In this document: positions 38,413 through 41,314 of the stretch, piece after piece
How the letters are laid out: every line of letters begins with the position of its first letter
Position numbering within the stretch: the stretch's first letter is position 1
Origin: Duncaniella sp.
Lineage (GTDB): Bacteria > Bacteroidota > Bacteroidia > Bacteroidales > Muribaculaceae
Direction: 5' to 3'
DNA: 41,314 nt
NCBI GenBank assembly: GCA_029052375.1
Contig: JAIDJD010000257.1
Coordinates: forward strand, 1 to 41,314
Position numbers and translations under genes: made by a program
Notes under the pieces: generated by a model
What the model was told of the DNA's origin: nothing
The model's input: the letters and a program-made list of their open reading frames with translations, nothing else
Databases searched by the model: none

Positions 38413-39309
38413 ATGAAGAAAATCCTGATGGCCTGCGGCGTAGCCGCCGCCCTTATCGGAGCCGCCACATCGTGCTCCAACTCTTCCTCGACAGGAGCCG
38501 ACGGCTTCTCCGACTCACTCTCATTAACCTTCGGCGAGGTCAACGGCCTCCGTCTCGCCTCGGATTACAACCAGCTCCCCGCCTCTGAGAAGACCAACCT
38601 CAAGCGCGACGACATCCTCCGCGGCATCAAGCAGGTAGTGATGACCGACACCACCCAGCAGGGCTATCTCAGCGGCCTCAACATCGGCCTCCAGCTCGCA
38701 GGCCAGCTGATGCGCTACGAGGAAGCCGGCATCAAGATAGACCGCGCCAAGCTCTACGAGGCTTATGCCAAGGCTTTCTCTGCAGACTCTGTGTCTGCCG
38801 AGCAGCTCCGCGAGGCCCAGATGACCATGCAGACCCTCAGCCAGCAGGCCCAGGAGCGCATGATGAAGTTCTATGAAGAGCAGCAGAAGGCCGAAGAAGA
38901 GGCCGCTATGAACGGCGAGGATGCCAAGGCAAACGGCGAGGCCGGCGAGGCTTATATCAAGGCCCAGATGGAGAAAGACCCCTCAATCAAGAAGACCGAG
39001 TCCGGCGTGGCCTACAAGGTCGTAGCCGAGGGTACAGGCGAACCCGTGGGCAAGAACGGCGCCGCTGTGGTCAACTACAAGGGCTCGCTCATCGACGGCA
39101 CAGTCTTTGACCAGAACGATGGCATACAGTTCTCGCCCGGCAACGTAGTCCCCGGCTTCGGCGAGATGCTCGCCCAGATGAAGAAGGGCTCGCACTACAT
39201 CATCATGATTCCCGGCTCGCTCGCATACGGCGGCAAGGGTGTTCCCCAGGCTGGCATCGGTCCCAACGCCACCCTCATCTTCGATCTCGAGGTTACAGAG
39301 GTCAAGTAA
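38413..39309 (+). CDS. FKBP-type peptidyl-prolyl isomerase, lipoprotein
   Basis: The 298 residues have a lipoprotein signal ending AATSC (Cys21), so the protein should be membrane-anchored. The helical N-terminal part includes a long Glu/Ala/Gln-rich helix (about 130-190). The isomerase domain (about 195-298) carries VVNYKGSLIDGTVFDQND, the pocket Trp replaced by Phe (VVPGFGEML), and MIPGSLAYGGKGVPQAGIGP. Codon use is typical of highly expressed local genes. It ends the three-gene FKBP run and is followed by a terminator. Confidence 0.93.
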   Translation: MKKILMACGVAAALIGAATSCSNSSSTGADGFSDSLSLTFGEVNGLRLASDYNQLPASEKTNLKRDDILRGIKQVVMTDTTQQGYLSGLNIGLQLAGQLMRYEEAGIKIDRAKLYEAYAKAFSADSVSAEQLREAQMTMQTLSQQAQERMMKFYEEQQKAEEEAAMNGEDAKANGEAGEAYIKAQMEKDPSIKKTESGVAYKVVAEGTGEPVGKNGAAVVNYKGSLIDGTVFDQNDGIQFSPGNVVPGFGEMLAQMKKGSHYIIMIPGSLAYGGKGVPQAGIGPNATLIFDLEVTEVK

Positions 39310-39334
39310 TCAGCTCTTAAGCGTACACCAACAC

Positions 39335-39378
39335 CAGTCCCCGGAGCCTCTGAGTCTGTCACGCCCCGGGGACTGTTT
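39335..39378 (+). terminator. Intrinsic terminator of the FKBP cluster
   Basis: CAGTCCCCGG (39335-39344) pairs with CCGGGGACTG (39365-39374), followed by TTTT. The loop is long (about 20 bases) but the stem is perfect. Confidence 0.85.
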
Positions 39379-39451
39379 TATAGGCCGTTGTCAGACAGCC
39401 GCACAACCAGTCATCCCCCCCTCTCAATCCACCCTAAACCGGACATCGTAA

Positions 39452-40477
39452 ATGCGCAACCCCTCCATCGAGGCCCTGCGGTTCCTCTTCATGGTGCAGA
39501 TATGCATCTGGCACAACAGTTCGGGATTCGGCACCATGCAGGCCGGATTTCTCGGCGTAGAATTTTTCTTTATCCTCTCGGGCATATTCCTCTACCGCAC
39601 AGCCGTCAGGCCCGGCGCGCCGGGCATCATAGGCTACTCTGTAGGCAAGCTCTCCAAGTTCTATCCCGCCTACGTGGCCGTGTGTGTTCTCAGCTACATT
39701 GTCTTTGCCAAGAACGGCATCGTCGCATTCGCTCACGCCCCGGCGGAGACCTCCCTTAAATTCATAGGCCAGCTGTTGCTGATACAAGGCACGGGCGTAG
39801 GCTTTCCGGGGGTCAACAACGCCCTTTGGTTCTTCTCCGTGCTCGTATGGGGAGGCGCGCTGGTCTATTCGCTTGTCAGATACTATCCGGCGCTCAGCAT
39901 CAGGGTATTGTTCCCCACGCTCTGCCTGCTCTTCTTCGCCTACATCTTCAACCACGGCGAAGGTCCAGGCTTCGAACGCTGGACCTCAGGCGGATTTCCC
40001 CCCGTGTCGATAGACCGCGGAGTGGCAGAGATTGCCTACGGCGTCCTTGTCGGATACCTGATATTCAACTACGGGACACAGCTCAAGAACCGCCGTCGCC
40101 TGCTCGACGCCGCCGCACTTCTGTCTGTCGTCCTCTATATCCCCATAATATTTGCCGCGCCTGCGGCCCAGCCCTACGTCCTCATCCTCTTTCCCGTAAT
40201 TCTTGCTTCGGCCATGACCGAAGGCTCGCTGATACAGCGGTGCTTAGGCTCGCCCTTCTGGCTGCCGCTCGGGCGTCTCTCCTTCGATATGTATCTCATC
40301 CACCTCATCGTCATCCACCTTGTCAGCAAGGGAGGCGGATATGTCGGCCTCAGCCAGACCTGGCTGAATATAGCCTACCTTATCCTCCTCGTCCCCGGCG
40401 CCTGGCTCTTCCGCCAGGCTGTCAGCCTCGCCGTCTCCCGGCTCAAGACCACGGCCGGCAGCCAACACCGCGCCTGA
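39452..40477 (+). CDS. Acyltransferase 3 family membrane protein
   Basis: This family of integral membrane enzymes moves acyl (often acetyl) groups onto cell-surface sugars. The 341 residues have about ten hydrophobic helices. The opening NPSIEALRFLFMVQICIWHN carries the conserved Arg and His of the family, and LGVEFFFILSGIFLYRT (about 34-50) is the usual second motif. A late LPLGRLSFDMYLIHLIVIHL also fits. There is no periplasmic SGNH domain. No sugar-transfer genes are adjacent, so the substrate is unknown. No clear promoter was found in the 74 bases after the upstream terminator. Confidence 0.9.
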   Translation: MRNPSIEALRFLFMVQICIWHNSSGFGTMQAGFLGVEFFFILSGIFLYRTAVRPGAPGIIGYSVGKLSKFYPAYVAVCVLSYIVFAKNGIVAFAHAPAETSLKFIGQLLLIQGTGVGFPGVNNALWFFSVLVWGGALVYSLVRYYPALSIRVLFPTLCLLFFAYIFNHGEGPGFERWTSGGFPPVSIDRGVAEIAYGVLVGYLIFNYGTQLKNRRRLLDAAALLSVVLYIPIIFAAPAAQPYVLILFPVILASAMTEGSLIQRCLGSPFWLPLGRLSFDMYLIHLIVIHLVSKGGGYVGLSQTWLNIAYLILLVPGAWLFRQAVSLAVSRLKTTAGSQHRA

Positions 40478-40486
40478 CATCATACA

Positions 40487-40527
40487 GCACAAGTCCCGCC
40501 CGCGCCGCAGGCGGGACTTGTGCTTTT
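40487..40527 (+). terminator. Intrinsic terminator of the acyltransferase gene
   Basis: GCACAAGTCCCGCC (40487-40500) pairs perfectly with 40510-40523 across a nine-base loop, followed by TTTT. Confidence 0.92.
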
Positions 40528-40590
40528 CCCGATAGAGACACTCAGTTTCTCTGTTTCTGTGCGTTCCCTGCTGCCATTTTTGCCGATAAT

Positions 40591-40622
40591 CTTGTCTATA
40601 TCGGAGAGATTTGTTATTTTTG
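40591..40622 (+). promoter_or_regulatory. Promoter of the PAP2 phosphatase gene
   Basis: CTTG (40591-40594), 20 bases, then TATTTTTG (40615-40622). The leader to ATG 40690 is about 60 bases. Confidence 0.75.
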
Positions 40623-40689
40623 CCTTAATATTGCCGAAATACCATAGTCAGCCAAAAATATCATTCCAATCTCTCCTAACTCTATATAG

Positions 40690-41314
40690 ATGGACACACT
40701 CCTAACCTCGCTCCAGCAGCTCGACGCGTCAGTATTCCTGTTTTTTAACGGTCTGCACGCAGACTGGCTCGACCACCCAGTCAAAACCCTTACCAACAGG
40801 TGGATATGGGTGCCTTTATACATCGTTGTCGCCGCTCTCGTTGTGCGTCTGCGTGGTCTGCGCGAAGGCCTTCTCATCGTCCTGTGTGCCTGCGCCGCCG
40901 TCGGCCTCGCCGACTATATCTGCGCCTCGGTCATCCGGCCCTTCTGCGGACGCCTGCGGCCCTCCAATCTCGACAATCCACTCTCGGCATTCACCTATGT
41001 CGTAGACAACTATCGCGCCGGACGCCACGGCTTCCCCTCGTGCCACGCCGCCAACACCACAGCTCTTGCCACATTCCTCTCCCTCTGCCTGCGGCGCAGG
41101 GCCATCGCAGTCTTCATGTTCATGTGGGCCGGGATGCTCTGCTACACACGCGTCTACCTCGGCGTACACTATCCGGGCGACCTCATTGTCGGCGCCCTCA
41201 TCGGCGCCTCGCTGGCCTATGTCGTCTACATGACCCTCTACCGCTGGCTCTACAACAACAACACGCCCAACAGAACCAACTTGATCACAGATGACGTAGT
41301 CTGGGTTAAAAAAA
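40690..41314 (+). CDS. PAP2-family phosphatase, 3' end cut by window
   Basis: This integral membrane phosphatase (acid phosphatase/undecaprenyl-diphosphatase superfamily) removes phosphate from lipid phosphates. The frame stays open to the right edge (208 codons visible), so the end is unseen. Motifs: RPFCGRLRPS (about 83-92), PSCHAANT with the catalytic His119 (PSGH in many relatives), and RVYLGVHYPGD (Arg154, His160, Asp164). Hydrophobic helices lie at about 38-53, 60-80, 120-150 and 165-185. It starts MDTLLTSLQQLD, similar to Bacteroidota members. The lipid substrate is not determined by sequence. Confidence 0.93.
   Translation, partial: MDTLLTSLQQLDASVFLFFNGLHADWLDHPVKTLTNRWIWVPLYIVVAALVVRLRGLREGLLIVLCACAAVGLADYICASVIRPFCGRLRPSNLDNPLSAFTYVVDNYRAGRHGFPSCHAANTTALATFLSLCLRRRAIAVFMFMWAGMLCYTRVYLGVHYPGDLIVGALIGASLAYVVYMTLYRWLYNNNTPNRTNLITDDVVWVKK

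Overview
The window looks like a chromosomal segment of a high-GC member of the Bacteroidales, most likely Muribaculaceae-like; this is an inference from sequence features, not a database match. Genes are preceded by the Bacteroidota-type promoter (TTTG, about 20 bases, TAnnTTTG) and rarely by Shine-Dalgarno sequences. Several families typical of the phylum are present: DUF3467, DUF4254, PH-domain membrane proteins, tandem FKBPs, and secreted proteins ending in a Y-x-L-x-G...GLYI...G-K-V tail. Most genes are ordinary and well conserved.

Layout. 1-2110 (+): an rRNA m5C methyltransferase cut by the left edge, then trmD. 2347-2943 (-): rubrerythrin. 3016-9253 (-): a tightly packed six-gene run with 4-bp overlaps: Ig-like lipoprotein, LPG-synthase-TM-like membrane protein, a one-helix protein, aroA, a small membrane protein and a metal ABC permease. 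9357-10664 (+): M18 aminopeptidase, divergent from that run. 10804-14460 (+): two secreted paralogues with a BIG2 domain and a sorting-like tail, each with its own matching promoter and matching terminator, separated and followed by about 1 kb of palindromic repeats. 15475-21371 (+): an efflux operon (TolC, HlyD, two ABC-2 permeases, one extra membrane protein) with no ATPase. 21558-23113 (+): an AT-rich two-gene island flanked by copies of the preceding gene's 3' end. 23334-27097 (-): purC, ubiE/menG, DUF3467, cysS. 27260-29113 (+): dnaX, divergent from purC. 29134-33895 (-): ybeY, mnmG, apt, uvrC, with a perfect 16-bp parS-like palindrome between mnmG and apt. 34108-34710 (-): DUF4254. 34874-36665 (+): radical SAM protein and an S66 carboxypeptidase. 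36933-39309 (+): three consecutive FKBP isomerases. 39452-40477 (+): acyltransferase 3. 40690 to the right edge (+): a PAP2 phosphatase cut by the window.

The most unusual content lies between the genes. Four kinds of repeat recur. (1) AT-rich GAATTGAGAAT blocks sit at the 3' ends of genes and in at least three cases supply the stop codon. (2) A 28-bp CTAAACTTTAAACC unit, single or in tandem, is placed just before start codons inside operons. (3) Short hairpins have variable stems but recurrent GGA, GAA or GCAA loops. (4) A 339-bp palindromic element occurs twice almost identically, plus once in a collapsed form. Two unrelated operon junctions carry modules 1 and 2 in the same order with the same filler between them, which suggests a modular intergenic element. 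No tRNA, rRNA, CRISPR array, transposase or integrase gene was seen.
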